Numbered from the stretch's first letter, positions 27,409-36,380 are shown. The stretch: 64,000 bases of DNA from Aureibaculum algae (GCF_006065315.1 NZ_CP040749.1:4052001-4116000), one strand, 5' to 3'. Made by a program: numbers and translations. The notes: a model not told the origin generated them from the sequence alone.

Positions 27409-27552
27409 CTATATTAATTCAAAATAATGCAGTATAAAGCCTATTATAGCGAAGATCACCCCATAAATTAAGGTGTATTTACCAAAATCATCAAAATCAT
27501 TCTGATTTCTTGGTTCATTACAGCTTCCTTTTGGTGCAGGTGTACCTTCCAT
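27409..27552 (-). CDS. 47-residue membrane peptide
   Basis: ATG at 27552 to TAG at 27409, 47 codons. Translation: a polar, Pro/Asn-rich first half (MEGTPAPKGSCNEPRNQNDF) and one membrane helix (YTLIYGVIFAIIGFILHYF). It is 1 bp from the start of the next gene, and the reading frame fills the gap between two other small genes exactly, which favours a real gene. One-helix small proteins in such islands can be toxins, holin-like or regulators of a membrane partner; nothing decides between these. Confidence 0.5.
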   Translation of the reverse strand: MEGTPAPKGSCNEPRNQNDFDDFGKYTLIYGVIFAIIGFILHYFELI

Positions 27553-27587
27553 TATAATTAAATATTAAGCCACTAATTTAGCAATAA

Positions 27588-27845
27588 TTAACTATCTTTT
27601 TCTGTTAGCATAATCATTTCTTTAAGTAAATCTTGTGGAATTTTTCCATTTGTAAGTTTTTCCAATGTAGTTTTCTTTAATTGAACATTCTTAAATATAA
27701 CTGGGCTATTAAAATTCAAACTCTCAAGCTCTAAAATTCTCCCTTCAATATTTATAATATTCATAAAGCGACGGAACTGATTAGTATTAAGATTTGGTAC
27801 TCCTATATTTTTTACGGTGATACTAAAGTATGCTGTATAAGTCAT
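27588..27845 (-). CDS. Small hypothetical protein
   Basis: 85 residues, no signal or membrane segment. Pattern: beta-rich start MTYTAYFSITVKNIGVPNLN, then helical NQFRRFMNIINIEGRILELESLNFNSP and a Lys/Leu-rich C-terminus. No family recognised. It is 35 bp upstream of the 47-residue gene on the same strand and probably co-transcribed with it. Confidence 0.5.
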   Translation of the reverse strand: MTYTAYFSITVKNIGVPNLNTNQFRRFMNIINIEGRILELESLNFNSPVIFKNVQLKKTTLEKLTNGKIPQDLLKEMIMLTEKDS

Positions 27846-27946
27846 AGTTCAAAAATAGAAACTATATCATTTATTGATTGTTTCATTTTGTAGCAAAAAG
27901 TAATTTAATATGACTCTTAATAAGTGTAGGGTAATTAATTATTTAA

Positions 27947-28156
27947 TTATCTGTATTGAAGTAACACACCTAATATAGATAATATTAGCATGATTGCAAT
28001 AACCCAAACAATTTTAGATATATTACTTCTTATTTTTTCTAATTTATCTATCTTAATTTGTTGTGCATACAGTAATTCTAGTTTGAACTGCTCTTCAGTA
28101 ATACCAGTACGTTTAGAATTAAAACTGGCTTCACTTTTTGATACTTTTCGTGACAT
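27947..28156 (-). CDS. Small membrane-anchored hypothetical protein
   Basis: 69 residues: a basic N-terminal half (MSRKVSKSEASFNSKRTGITEEQF), a short coiled-coil-like helix (ELLYAQQIKIDKLEKIRSNISK) and a C-terminal membrane helix (IVWVIAIMLILSILGVLL). It lies 4 bp from the lipoprotein gene upstream, same strand. Function unknown. Confidence 0.5.
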   Translation of the reverse strand: MSRKVSKSEASFNSKRTGITEEQFKLELLYAQQIKIDKLEKIRSNISKIVWVIAIMLILSILGVLLQYR

Positions 28157-28160
28157 ACTT

Positions 28161-28523
28161 TTAATTTAAGTTATAAATTTCATCTTCTATTGCTTTTTTT
28201 ATAGTATCTAAATTGGAAAAAGCATTCTCATCTATAACTCTTTCTGAATCTCTACTGTAAAGAGTAAATTCTTTAGGAGAATAATTTGAGCGACCAAGCA
28301 TTTTTATCATACGCCTTTCTACTTCTTTACTTTTTATAAATTTCTTGTAAGCTATCAAATACGCCAACGAATCTGATTTGGATAGGATTATTTCTGTTTT
28401 TTCAATACTCTCATTTCCAGTTAACAAAGAGTGCTTAGTTCCCTTTTCAATATACATGTAGTTTTTATTACATGACACAGTAAGTAAAATTATTAATATA
28501 AGTATGATTTTTATATAATTCAT
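28161..28523 (-). CDS. Small hypothetical lipoprotein
   Basis: 120 residues. Signal peptide with lipobox LTVSC (Cys18), then a charged helical domain rich in Lys, Glu and Ser with no known motif. It is the first gene of the minus-strand small-gene run 28523-27174. Island lipoproteins can act in surface or entry exclusion, but nothing here shows this. Confidence 0.6.
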   Translation of the reverse strand: MNYIKIILILIILLTVSCNKNYMYIEKGTKHSLLTGNESIEKTEIILSKSDSLAYLIAYKKFIKSKEVERRMIKMLGRSNYSPKEFTLYSRDSERVIDENAFSNLDTIKKAIEDEIYNLN

Positions 28524-28950
28524 ATTATCATGTAATATAGTAAATGTAAAATAACCTTAATACACATTTACGAGTGAATAACTACTAAAGAAATTCTTGA
28601 AGTAGTTATAATTAATATTTCTTAACATATAAAGATAATACCTTAGTTTTTATTTTAACTCATTTTCAGTGGTCAATATTATTATTTATAAGTAAAGAAG
28701 AAACAGTATACTAAGCATTATTAGATTCTGGAACATTATATAATAGTGATATTTTAGACGCTTTAGAAGAAATTGAAGTATTAATAAAAAGTTAGATAAT
28801 TAAAAGCTTGAAAGAAAAATAAAATATTTTTTATATTTTTTTTAATTCCATTTCTCCACGTAAGCACGAGATAACCCAGACATCACCCCCTACTCTCTTT
28901 TAATTTTGGGGATATACCCCACCCTTTATATTAACTTAAAATTTTAAATT
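28524..28950. other. Gene-poor stretch with a decayed ORF fragment
   Basis: 427 bp between divergent small genes. A plus-strand open stretch ending at TAG 28793-28795 reads LLDSGTLYNSDILDALEEIEVLIKS, with an in-frame TAA at 28712-28714 just before it and an open frame further upstream. It looks like the tail of a broken small gene. GGGG-ATATA-CCCC at 28908-28920 is a small palindrome 30 bp before the next start codon. Nothing else recognised. Confidence 0.35.
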
Positions 28951-29295
28951 ATGGTAACAGTTGTGAATTATGAATCCCGCACTAATAAAGCAGGAAAAGA
29001 ATTTAATGTTCTTATTCTACAAGGTGGAATAGAACCAGTTAGAAGTACAATAACAGGAAAGTTTTATTTTTCTTCAAGAACTTGTGATGTGCCTGCAAGT
29101 TTTGATGAAATGACCTGTAAAAACCTAATAGGTACTGAATTTCCAGGTAGTATTAAAAGAGTCCCTTGTGAACCGTATGATTTCAATATACCTAATACCG
29201 AGGAATATGTAAATATTTCTCATACATGGGAGTATCAAGATAGTATAGATGAAATAGTCTCTGAACACATCGTTGAGACTGCAGCCATAATTTAA
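28951..29295 (+). CDS. Conserved hypothetical protein of mobile islands
   Basis: 114 residues, soluble, with Cys residues at SSRTCDVPAS, MTCKN and VPCEPY. Starts VTVVNYESRTNKAGKEFNVLILQGG. I recall similar proteins from Bacteroidetes conjugative or mobilisable elements, but no function. It has its own strong terminator at 29327-29358 and is transcribed toward the replication gene. Confidence 0.65.
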   Translation: MVTVVNYESRTNKAGKEFNVLILQGGIEPVRSTITGKFYFSSRTCDVPASFDEMTCKNLIGTEFPGSIKRVPCEPYDFNIPNTEEYVNISHTWEYQDSIDEIVSEHIVETAAII

Positions 29296-29326
29296 AAACT
29301 ATTTTTAAAAAAGGCAGTTTCGCTGT

Positions 29327-29358
29327 AAGCCTCTAGATTATTTCTAGGGGCTTTTTTT
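29327..29358 (+). terminator. Terminator after the 114-residue gene
   Basis: Stem AGCCTCTAGA/TCTAGGGGCT (10 bp with one G:T) followed by T7. Confidence 0.85.
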
Positions 29359-29546
29359 AGACTTTATAATATCAAGAATTATCTCCTATAATATTAATGA
29401 TAAAGGATTGTATACTATTCAATAAAAGTAAGCACTTGCATATCTAAATAACCCTAAAATCTACGAAATTTCAGCTAAATTTAGAAATGTAACATTATAA
29501 ATATATAGCTATTTCATTCAATCCCATCTAAAAAATAAATCAAAAA

Positions 29547-29801
29547 ATGAATAAAAAAGATATAGCTGATTTATTAAGATACAGCTCTCCTAATGAGCTT
29601 TATATAGTATCGTATACAAATAAGCTACGTTGCTTAGTTTGTCCCTTTAAAGTTAAGGTAATTAAGCCTATTGGTATATTAAAACAAAAACAAATTGTCT
29701 ATGTAAGTGAGGTGAAAATTACGCTAGAATTAGTTACAATATATGTTATTAAAGGTTTTGCCTACTACTATTATCATTTTGATATAATAATTGATGAATA
29801 G
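29547..29801 (+). CDS. Small hypothetical protein
   Basis: 84 residues: MNKKDIADLLRYSSPNELYIVSYTNKLRCLVCPFKV, then hydrophobic beta-like strands (IVYVSEVKITLELVTIYVIKGFAYYYYHFDIII). No family or motif recognised; the hydrophobic pattern looks like beta-strands, not a membrane helix. A lone gene between the terminator at 29358 and the promoter-like box at 29947. Confidence 0.5.
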   Translation: MNKKDIADLLRYSSPNELYIVSYTNKLRCLVCPFKVKVIKPIGILKQKQIVYVSEVKITLELVTIYVIKGFAYYYYHFDIIIDE

Positions 29802-29946
29802 TAGATTACCAAGATAATAAAAGGAGTTTATGCTGAATTTTGGATAACCAAGCTTTTGAGACGGTTTTCTCCCAATAAAAAACCCCTGAAAAAGAAATGA
29901 TCATTAATTTATGAACACAATGGTAATATAATTCCGTTGTGTTCAT

Positions 29947-29954
29947 TATATTTG
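29947..29954 (+). promoter_or_regulatory. -7 promoter box TATATTTG
   Basis: Exact TAnnTTTG, 27 bp before the start codon of the 293-residue gene. No clear -33 TTG at the usual spacing. Confidence 0.45.
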
Positions 29955-29980
29955 AAAGTGTACTTAGACAACTTATTTAA

Positions 29981-30862
29981 ATGAACTCACTAGACCCATT
30001 ACTTAACAATCTAAATAATTATTCTAATGAACTGACAATTTCAAAAAAACTGAAAAAGAAATTTTTAAATAAATTTTGGGATCATTATCAATTTCCTTTA
30101 GAGGAAAGAACTGATTTGTCAATTGAATGTTTTGATATTGGTTGTGGTCGAACTTATGATAATGATGGTGAAGTACTAAATGAACCTTTTTTTATAGAAC
30201 ATAGATTCAATGATTTTCTAATAGCTGAAATTAAAGTAGAATTTGGAAAGTTCAATGCTAGTTTTTATCATGACATTAAATTCTATTTAGAAGAGAAAAA
30301 TAAAATACAATATTATATTGATTCCTTAGCTAAACAACTAAATCAAATTTTGAATGAAATTCAAGACAATAAATCCATTTCAGAAGAATATAGAATTATA
30401 ATAATAAGAGAATTTAAAAAATGGATTGAAATTTTCAAGAACAAAGAATATAAATATTTAATTCCAAAAAGGAATTATACAACTCCAAGTTCTTTCTTAT
30501 ATGATTGTAAAGAACCTGAATATTATGAGAATCTGAATGATTTATATGGGCAATTAATTAAGGCGAAATTAATAAATGAAAACTCTAACAAAACTGATTT
30601 TTTAAATATTTTTAAGAATTCTAAAATTGTAAATAAAATTCGTTGGCAAGGAACCATCAGCGAGTTTTACTATTTTATTAAAAAATTAAATGATCATAAG
30701 GACTTTAAAGATTTAAAAAACACAAAATGGGAAGTTGCATCTAAATGTTTTTATTTACCCAGTAAAAATGCAATTGATGAATTCGATTGGAGGAAATTGC
30801 GTACGCAGAAAAATCCTACAGAATCAAAATGTAAGCTAATTGATAATTATTTAAAGTTTTAA
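29981..30862 (+). CDS. Hypothetical protein, distant RteC-like C-terminus possible
   Basis: 293 residues, soluble and helical. The N-terminal half has long charged helices (KFYLEEKNKIQYYIDSLAKQLNQILNEIQ); the C-terminal half has NKIRWQGTISEFYYFIKKLNDHKD and a terminal FDWRKLRTQKNPTESK segment. The W-x-G-x3-E-hydrophobic pattern recalls the C-terminal part of RteC-like regulators of Bacteroidetes elements, but the match is by eye and weak. Located upstream of the helicase gene. If RteC-like, it would regulate excision or replication. Confidence 0.45.
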   Translation: MNSLDPLLNNLNNYSNELTISKKLKKKFLNKFWDHYQFPLEERTDLSIECFDIGCGRTYDNDGEVLNEPFFIEHRFNDFLIAEIKVEFGKFNASFYHDIKFYLEEKNKIQYYIDSLAKQLNQILNEIQDNKSISEEYRIIIIREFKKWIEIFKNKEYKYLIPKRNYTTPSSFLYDCKEPEYYENLNDLYGQLIKAKLINENSNKTDFLNIFKNSKIVNKIRWQGTISEFYYFIKKLNDHKDFKDLKNTKWEVASKCFYLPSKNAIDEFDWRKLRTQKNPTESKCKLIDNYLKF

Positions 30863-31210
30863 TAAACTACACTCTACACTACTCTGCATACAATATTTAT
30901 TTTTAAAACACTTCTTTAAGTGTTTAGCACTTTCGCTAAACATTTTACTCTACACTCAGAGTATTCCTACCTATTTTCAAAATTATCTCACCATTTCTTT
31001 GCTGTAACAATAGCAATTAAGCTCTTGTTTAAAAGAATAACAATGTCAAAAGCATCAAAACTTAATAAATCAAAAAAAGTTGACTTTGTTGTCTATAAAG
31101 AAAGGAGGTAAAATTATGTAGTAGATTAAAAAGAATAAAGACAATTACCAAATCACTAGGTAACGATATATGATAAGAAAGTTTAGTGATAGAAATATTA
31201 AAAGATAAAT
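30863..31210. other. Leader region of the helicase gene with hairpins and a 22-codon ORF
   Basis: Two adjoining hairpins, ACACTT/AAGTGT (about 30908-30923) and GTTTAGC-ACTTTC-GCTAAAC (about 30921-30941), followed by a short ORF 31043-31111 (MSKASKLNKSKKVDFVVYKERR) with AGGAGG at its very end. The short ORF may be a leader peptide or the start of a truncated gene. The longer in-frame opening from 30920 is unlikely to be translated. Confidence 0.35.
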
Positions 31211-32578
31211 ATGAAAAAAGATAATTTTTACTATAAAGTAAAAGGCGAATATAAAATATCGCATGGTAAATTAATCAATTTTTTAGCAAGCAATGGTTTT
31301 GCTAAAGTTATTGAAGACAAAGAAGTAAAGTTAGTTTATGTTAGAAATAAGATAATTAAAGAAGTAATGGATGTAAATATTAGTGATTATATCGTTAATT
31401 TTCTAAGAAGAAAAGGTTTGAGAGAAGTCTTAAATGTTTTCTCAAGAAGTGTTGGTCACTATTTATCTAAAAAGTTGCTTCAAACCTTACCTACTTTGGA
31501 TCTTTTATATCCAAAGGATAAAATTGATACTGCTTATTTTTATTATAAAAATGCAGTTGTATGCGTTAATAAAGATAAAATTGATACTATTGAATTTCAC
31601 GACTTAAAGAAACCTATTTGGGAAGGTTTGATTATTGATTATCCTATAAATATAGTGGATTATAAATCATCTCAATTTGAAAGTTTTATGTACAATATAT
31701 CAAATAAACAAGAGGGTAGATTCGAATCACTTAAGAGTATTATCGGTTATTTATTACACAACTATCAAGACCCTTCATTTGCAAGGTCTGTCATTTTAGT
31801 TGATGAAAAAATATCTAATGATGGCTCTGCCAATGGAGGAACTGGAAAAAGTTTGATTAATCAAGCAATTTCAAAATTAAGAAATGTATTAACCGTTGAC
31901 GGAAAAAATCTCAAAAACGAAAGCAGATTTTTCTTCCAACAAGTTAATAAAACTACAAATGTCATTTGTTACGATGATGTTAGAAGGGATTTTGATTTTG
32001 AAACTTTGTATTCATCCATTACATCGGGAATCAATGTGGAAAAGAAATATAAAGCAGAGATTTCCATTCCATTTAAAGATTCACCTAAAATTCTAATCAG
32101 CTCAAATTATGCTGTAATTGGAACAGGAGGGAATACTGATTCTAGGAGAAGAATTGAATTTGAAGTAGCAAATTATTACACTAAGGATTTCACACCTATT
32201 AAAGAATTTGAAAACAGATTTTTTGATGAATGGGATACAGAAGAGTGGAATAACTTTTATTTATTTATGATAGATTGTGTTCAATTTTACTTAAATAACG
32301 GAGTAATATTTCCAAAACCCATAAACTTAAAAGAGAATAAATTAGAACAAATCACTTGTTCTGAATTTATAGAGTATATGGATGCTAATTTAGAAGTAAA
32401 TACAAGATTAGATAAAAGAGATTTCTATAAAGAATTTCTTAAATTTTCAAATAGAGTGGAATTCAGCCAACATATTTTTACTAAGTGGCTTAGAGTTTTT
32501 GCTTTATATAATGATCTTGAATATTCTGATAAATCAAGTAATGGAAGTTACTATTTTAAATTTTCAACTAAAAAATAA
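31211..32578 (+). CDS. SF3-type replicative helicase (primase-helicase family, no primase domain seen)
   Basis: 455 residues. AAA+ superfamily-3 core: Walker A GGTGKS (209-214), Walker B VICYDDV (251-257) and sensor-1 ILISSN (294-299), followed by RRRIEFEV. This is the DUF5906/phage- and plasmid-type helicase of satellite elements and viruses. The N-terminal 190 residues show no primase catalytic motif. It probably unwinds the excised island for autonomous replication. The GIY-YIG endonuclease gene follows after 4 bp. Confidence 0.82.
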   Translation: MKKDNFYYKVKGEYKISHGKLINFLASNGFAKVIEDKEVKLVYVRNKIIKEVMDVNISDYIVNFLRRKGLREVLNVFSRSVGHYLSKKLLQTLPTLDLLYPKDKIDTAYFYYKNAVVCVNKDKIDTIEFHDLKKPIWEGLIIDYPINIVDYKSSQFESFMYNISNKQEGRFESLKSIIGYLLHNYQDPSFARSVILVDEKISNDGSANGGTGKSLINQAISKLRNVLTVDGKNLKNESRFFFQQVNKTTNVICYDDVRRDFDFETLYSSITSGINVEKKYKAEISIPFKDSPKILISSNYAVIGTGGNTDSRRRIEFEVANYYTKDFTPIKEFENRFFDEWDTEEWNNFYLFMIDCVQFYLNNGVIFPKPINLKENKLEQITCSEFIEYMDANLEVNTRLDKRDFYKEFLKFSNRVEFSQHIFTKWLRVFALYNDLEYSDKSSNGSYYFKFSTKK

Positions 32579-32582
32579 TATC

Positions 32583-33248
32583 ATGAAAACAAAAATTTCA
32601 GGTATCATATATAAGGTTGAGAATACTCAAAATGGATTAGTTTATATTGGAGCAACAACAAAAGATGTTCAAACAAGAAAGCTAGATCATTTGAGCAAGG
32701 TTAATAGTGGAAAAATGGTCAAATTTCAAGAAGCTATTGGTACTTATGGTCCAGAAGCATTTTCTTGGAAACAGATTGATACTGCGAATTCAAATGATGA
32801 ATTAGCCCAAAAAGAAAAGAATTATATATTTAAGTATGATTCCAAAAAAAACGGCTATAACTCTGATGAAGGTGGAGGGTTAAAAAAGACCGTCTATAAA
32901 TACAACCTTGAAGATGGTAGTTTAATAAGTACATATGAATGTTTAGAAAAGGCAGGAAAATCAATCGATGCAACTAAACAAAACATATCTAGAGCTTGTT
33001 TAAGTGTGAATAATACTTACAAAGGATATTACTGGAGTTATACATTTAAGAAACCATATATTCCAAAAAAGGATATTCGTAGAAAAAATGTGATTCAACT
33101 TACTTTAACAGGTGAATTTGTAAATCAATTTAATTCAGTATCGGATGCTTCAAGGCTAACAGAGATTAATAAAACCTCAATAGCAAAAGTATGTAGAAGA
33201 GAAAGAAATCATGCTGGAGGATTTGATTGGAAGTATAAATTAGATTAA
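32583..33248 (+). CDS. GIY-YIG endonuclease with NUMOD repeats
   Basis: 221 residues from the ATG at 32583 (4 bp after the helicase stop; upstream in-frame ATGs lie inside the helicase gene). GIY-YIG motif as GIIYK (7-11) and YIG (21-23), catalytic Arg32 in RKLDHL and Glu in LAQKEKNYI. The C-terminal half has two NUMOD1-like DNA-binding repeats (STYECLEKAGKSIDATKQNISRAC and FNSVSDASRLTEINKTSIAKVC), the domain layout of homing endonucleases such as I-BmoI. It could be a free-standing homing enzyme or act in element mobility. Confidence 0.88.
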   Translation: MKTKISGIIYKVENTQNGLVYIGATTKDVQTRKLDHLSKVNSGKMVKFQEAIGTYGPEAFSWKQIDTANSNDELAQKEKNYIFKYDSKKNGYNSDEGGGLKKTVYKYNLEDGSLISTYECLEKAGKSIDATKQNISRACLSVNNTYKGYYWSYTFKKPYIPKKDIRRKNVIQLTLTGEFVNQFNSVSDASRLTEINKTSIAKVCRRERNHAGGFDWKYKLD

Positions 33249-33262
33249 TTTAAAATAATTAT

Positions 33263-33291
33263 AAGGGTAGCTGAGATGTTACCCTTTTTTA
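33263..33291 (+). terminator. Terminator of the helicase/GIY-YIG unit
   Basis: AAGGGTA/TACCCTT stem (7 bp, 10-nt loop) with T7, 14 bp after the GIY-YIG stop. Confidence 0.8.
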
Positions 33292-33304
33292 ATACTAGTC
33301 ATTT

Positions 33305-33713
33305 ATGAAAAATAATATATCAGAAATAGAAGAGAGCTACAATTTAAAAGGTGCTCAAAAAAAAAGAGTTAAAATCTCTAAAAGTCAAGATGCTTATGAA
33401 ACATTTATAAATAACTGAAACTTAGAAACCATAGAATTAATTTAAGAGTTTAAAGCCTTATTATTAACCAGTGCTAATGAACTATTAGGGGTTTATACAA
33501 TGAATAAGGCAGGGATTAAAAGGATTCCAGTAGATGTAATACAATTACAGCAATTGTTCCTAAAAATGCATTAAAATAGCTTATAAGCATTCGAATAGAA
33601 ACTTAAAGTCAAGTGATGCAGATATCAGTATTAATAATCAAATCAAATAAGTAGCTGAAACTATGAATATTTCTTTATTAGATAGTTCAATTATTTCTAA
33701 AGATGATTTTTAA
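33305..33713 (+). pseudogene. radC-like (JAB/MPN domain) pseudogene
   Basis: Translation from the ATG at 33305 gives KISKSQDAYETFINN, stop, NLETIELI, stop, EFKALLLTSANELLGVYTMNKAGIKR, then after a +1 shift NLKSSDADISINNQIK, stop, VAETMNISLLDSSIISKDDF. This follows the RadC family order (NxxxxIExxEEF, LLLNxxxxxLGxxxxxxGG, HNHPSGNLKPSxAD, LLDHxII), but has at least three in-frame stops, a frameshift, and the HxHPSG metal site is destroyed. RadC-like genes are frequent in Bacteroidetes mobile elements. A non-coding tail follows to 33869. Confidence 0.75.
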
Positions 33714-33869
33714 TATTGAAAATAGCATTCAATTTTTAGCACTTAAAAAATTGATAAACAAAAAGAAGATATACAAAAAATTGAAATTCAGAATATGAGG
33801 AGTTTATGATTCATTGAAGTACCGTAAAAATAAATGAATTTAATAATCAGACTACCTAAATTTGTGATG

Positions 33870-34727
33870 CTATTTCATTTTTTCGTTATCCTTTTTTTTA
33901 TTTAAAGTGTCTTTAGGTTGAATAAGCTTTGTGTCTAATTCAATATCATCTTTATTCTCTTTTGAAAGAATTTCAGTTTCAATAATTTTGGGTTTAACAT
34001 TATTTGTATTAGTCGTAAATAAACCCTTAACATCATTAAAGGCACTAATTAATGTAAATAGCAGAAAAAAGAAAGTTATAATTTGAATTGAAGTTTCATT
34101 CCTTTCGTATAGATTCAAGACTTTAAAATCCTGAATTACAGTATCATTTTGCCAATTCTCCCCATTAAAATAGGTTAAAATGAAACTAAGACTATATCTT
34201 CCTGGCTTAAGGTTACTTTTAGTTTGTATCTCCCATAAAAATGGCGGGTTAAGATTTTCATCCTGAATTTCGGAAAATATAGTCATATAATTAATCGATT
34301 CAGAAAATAATGTAACCTTTTCTTTAATATCTGAATATCCAAAAGAACTCATTAATGTCAAAACGGCACCACTTTTAACAAGATCCTTACTTCTTTTAAA
34401 ACCACCAAAAGTCATTCCCTTTATCCCATCTTTATCAACAATTTCAGTGCGTATTCCATGAGAACAAAATGATTTAGATTCATCAATGAAATTCGAAGAA
34501 GGTGAGAAAAACATCTTTGCTGTATTAAAATCAATATTTCCATAGCCAGATATAAAATGTTTGATAGTAATCTTTTCACCAGGCCTAATATTGGTGTGAT
34601 CTGAAAAAAGTACTTGTGTGTAACTGCCAGGCATATCAGCATGTTTCCCGAACTGATAATGACTTTTATACATTGTGCCTTTATTGATCGAGTTATAAGC
34701 TGGGTCTTTTGGATATTCGGGTGTCAT
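33870..34727 (-). CDS. Hypothetical protein with one membrane helix
   Basis: 285 residues. The first 205 look beta-rich and soluble (LKPGRYSLSFILTYFNGENWQNDTVIQDFKVLNL resembles an Ig-like strand pattern); one membrane helix at about 214-231 (IQIITFFFLLFTLISAF); and a charged, Lys/Glu-rich C-terminal tail (LSKENKDDIELDTKLI...NKKKDNEKMK). There is no N-terminal signal, so topology is uncertain. No family recognised. It stands alone on the minus strand between the radC remnant and the AT-rich region. Confidence 0.55.
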   Translation of the reverse strand: MTPEYPKDPAYNSINKGTMYKSHYQFGKHADMPGSYTQVLFSDHTNIRPGEKITIKHFISGYGNIDFNTAKMFFSPSSNFIDESKSFCSHGIRTEIVDKDGIKGMTFGGFKRSKDLVKSGAVLTLMSSFGYSDIKEKVTLFSESINYMTIFSEIQDENLNPPFLWEIQTKSNLKPGRYSLSFILTYFNGENWQNDTVIQDFKVLNLYERNETSIQIITFFFLLFTLISAFNDVKGLFTTNTNNVKPKIIETEILSKENKDDIELDTKLIQPKDTLNKKKDNEKMK

Positions 34728-34910
34728 ATATTCTGAGATGTTAAAGTAAAAAAATAATTAAAAAAAGATATTAAACAATAAATTAAATGTTTAGAAGCGT
34801 TCATAACAATTTAATGCAATTTAGTACAACTATATTTGGCTCAATATAAAATAAAATTAATAAATAAAAATTTTAACTTCTTTTACTAAAATGAGCCCCT
34901 TGCAAGTTTC

Positions 34911-34946
<36 letters not shown>

Positions 34947-35202
34947 GCATACTAAGTTTACTGAAAACGTACAATAATATAACCCATTAATTCTAAGAAC
35001 TTGGACTTGTAGGATTCAGACCTCATACAGACCGCAACTAAAGAAGTTGTGTATTTTTAGAAGTTTACATTTAAAGATTCTTAAGCTATAATTGAATGAA
35101 AAGCATCCTTATTCTTGCATATTTAGATATATAACTTAGAGAATTATTTTTAATTTTTATAAAACATATAATTCATTCTCTTTTTTACAAATTAGAATTT
35201 CC

Positions 35203-35210
35203 TAAATTTG
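35203..35210 (+). promoter_or_regulatory. -7 promoter box TAAATTTG
   Basis: Exact TAnnTTTG 16 bp before the start codon at 35227; a second identical box at 35217-35224 is too close to the start to serve. -33 element not evident. Confidence 0.5.
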
Positions 35211-35226
35211 ATTTAATAAATTTGGT

Positions 35227-36279
35227 ATGAAACAATTTCATTTATATTCTATTAATTACCCTGGTATTTTCAGCCTAAAACCTAATGTATGGTTTAAATT
35301 CTCAAATAAAATTGGAAAATTTGCCTTTTTTATTGAAGAGCCAATAAAAGGAATTGCGATTAATGCCCCAAACAACTCATTAGTTTGGGACAAGAAAGGA
35401 TGTAAATTGGAACATCGTATAGAAATAATAAAAAATGGAAACTTTATATTAAAACCAGTTTTAAAGGGAGGTGCTTCGGGCTTTCTTTCATTAGTAGAAA
35501 CAGATTTTGAAAGTGGAAGGAGTTTTTTTGAAAAGGGAAGTACAAGACTATTTTTATTACTTGAAGAAGCTAAGGATGTTGATATTTCCGCAAAAATTAA
35601 AGAATGTTTGAATTTCATATTTGTTGTTTATAGTTCTAATGTAATTAAGAGTACAATTCTTCCAATTAATAGTAATTATTTAAATGAATCAATAATAATT
35701 TATGAATCAAAATTAGAATTAAACATAAGCTTTGATAAACTGACAGAGAGCAGTCTACAACTAAATCTATCATTTATTGATAAGGAAATAATATTTGCAC
35801 AATCTAAATTTGGAATATACATATCAGAGAATCCCCAAATAAAAAAAAGCAATGAGCTAAAAGAAATTTCTGATGAATATTTTGATGTTTTTGAACTATT
35901 TTCATTAGGATTAATGCAAATGAACCACTTTGGCAATTATAAACTCGCTTTATTAGAATGTTTTGTTGCTGTTGAAATGCTAGTTACTCGAATAACTGAA
36001 AAAGTAAAGAAAACTAGAGGTATTTCACACGGTAAAATTAAAGATCATAAAAAATCTGTTGAACTTTCATATAAAATGGATATAGAATTAAAACTCTTTT
36101 TTCAATTTGATAAAAAAGAAGATTCTTTATTAGGACAAATGGTTCGTGCAAGAAGCATTAGAAATGGTTTAATGCATGAAAATACTCAAGTTGATGAAAA
36201 GGAAGTAAGAGTTTTAATTGAAGATATTAATAATTTTATTTTTATGTTAATTGAAAAAGATGATAAAAATAAATATTAA
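35227..36279 (+). CDS. Protein with C-terminal HEPN-like domain (second HEPN gene of the island)
   Basis: 350 residues. The first 210 residues are beta-rich with no known motif; the C-terminal 140 are helical and end in ARSIRNGLMHENTQ, which contains Rx4H (R312-NGLM-H317), with the preceding helix NYKLALLECFVAVEMLVTRI. This is the layout of the Apea/Abi-type HEPN domains found in abortive-infection proteins. It lies last in the island, 100 bp before attR, the typical place for cargo genes. RNase function is inference. Confidence 0.6.
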   Translation: MKQFHLYSINYPGIFSLKPNVWFKFSNKIGKFAFFIEEPIKGIAINAPNNSLVWDKKGCKLEHRIEIIKNGNFILKPVLKGGASGFLSLVETDFESGRSFFEKGSTRLFLLLEEAKDVDISAKIKECLNFIFVVYSSNVIKSTILPINSNYLNESIIIYESKLELNISFDKLTESSLQLNLSFIDKEIIFAQSKFGIYISENPQIKKSNELKEISDEYFDVFELFSLGLMQMNHFGNYKLALLECFVAVEMLVTRITEKVKKTRGISHGKIKDHKKSVELSYKMDIELKLFFQFDKKEDSLLGQMVRARSIRNGLMHENTQVDEKEVRVLIEDINNFIFMLIEKDDKNKY

Positions 36280-36380
36280 ATGAATTTTAAAAAATATTAA
36301 AGCATTATTAAAAAAGGCATACAATTCGGTTACCAAGAAACACTTAAACAAGTTAACTATTTGGATTAAAGTAGACTACT

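Noticed and set aside
30920..31111. 63-codon plus-strand ORF before the helicase gene
   Set aside because: The first 41 codons overlap two hairpins and have an unlikely composition; only the last 22 codons from 31043 look translatable, and even that is doubtful.
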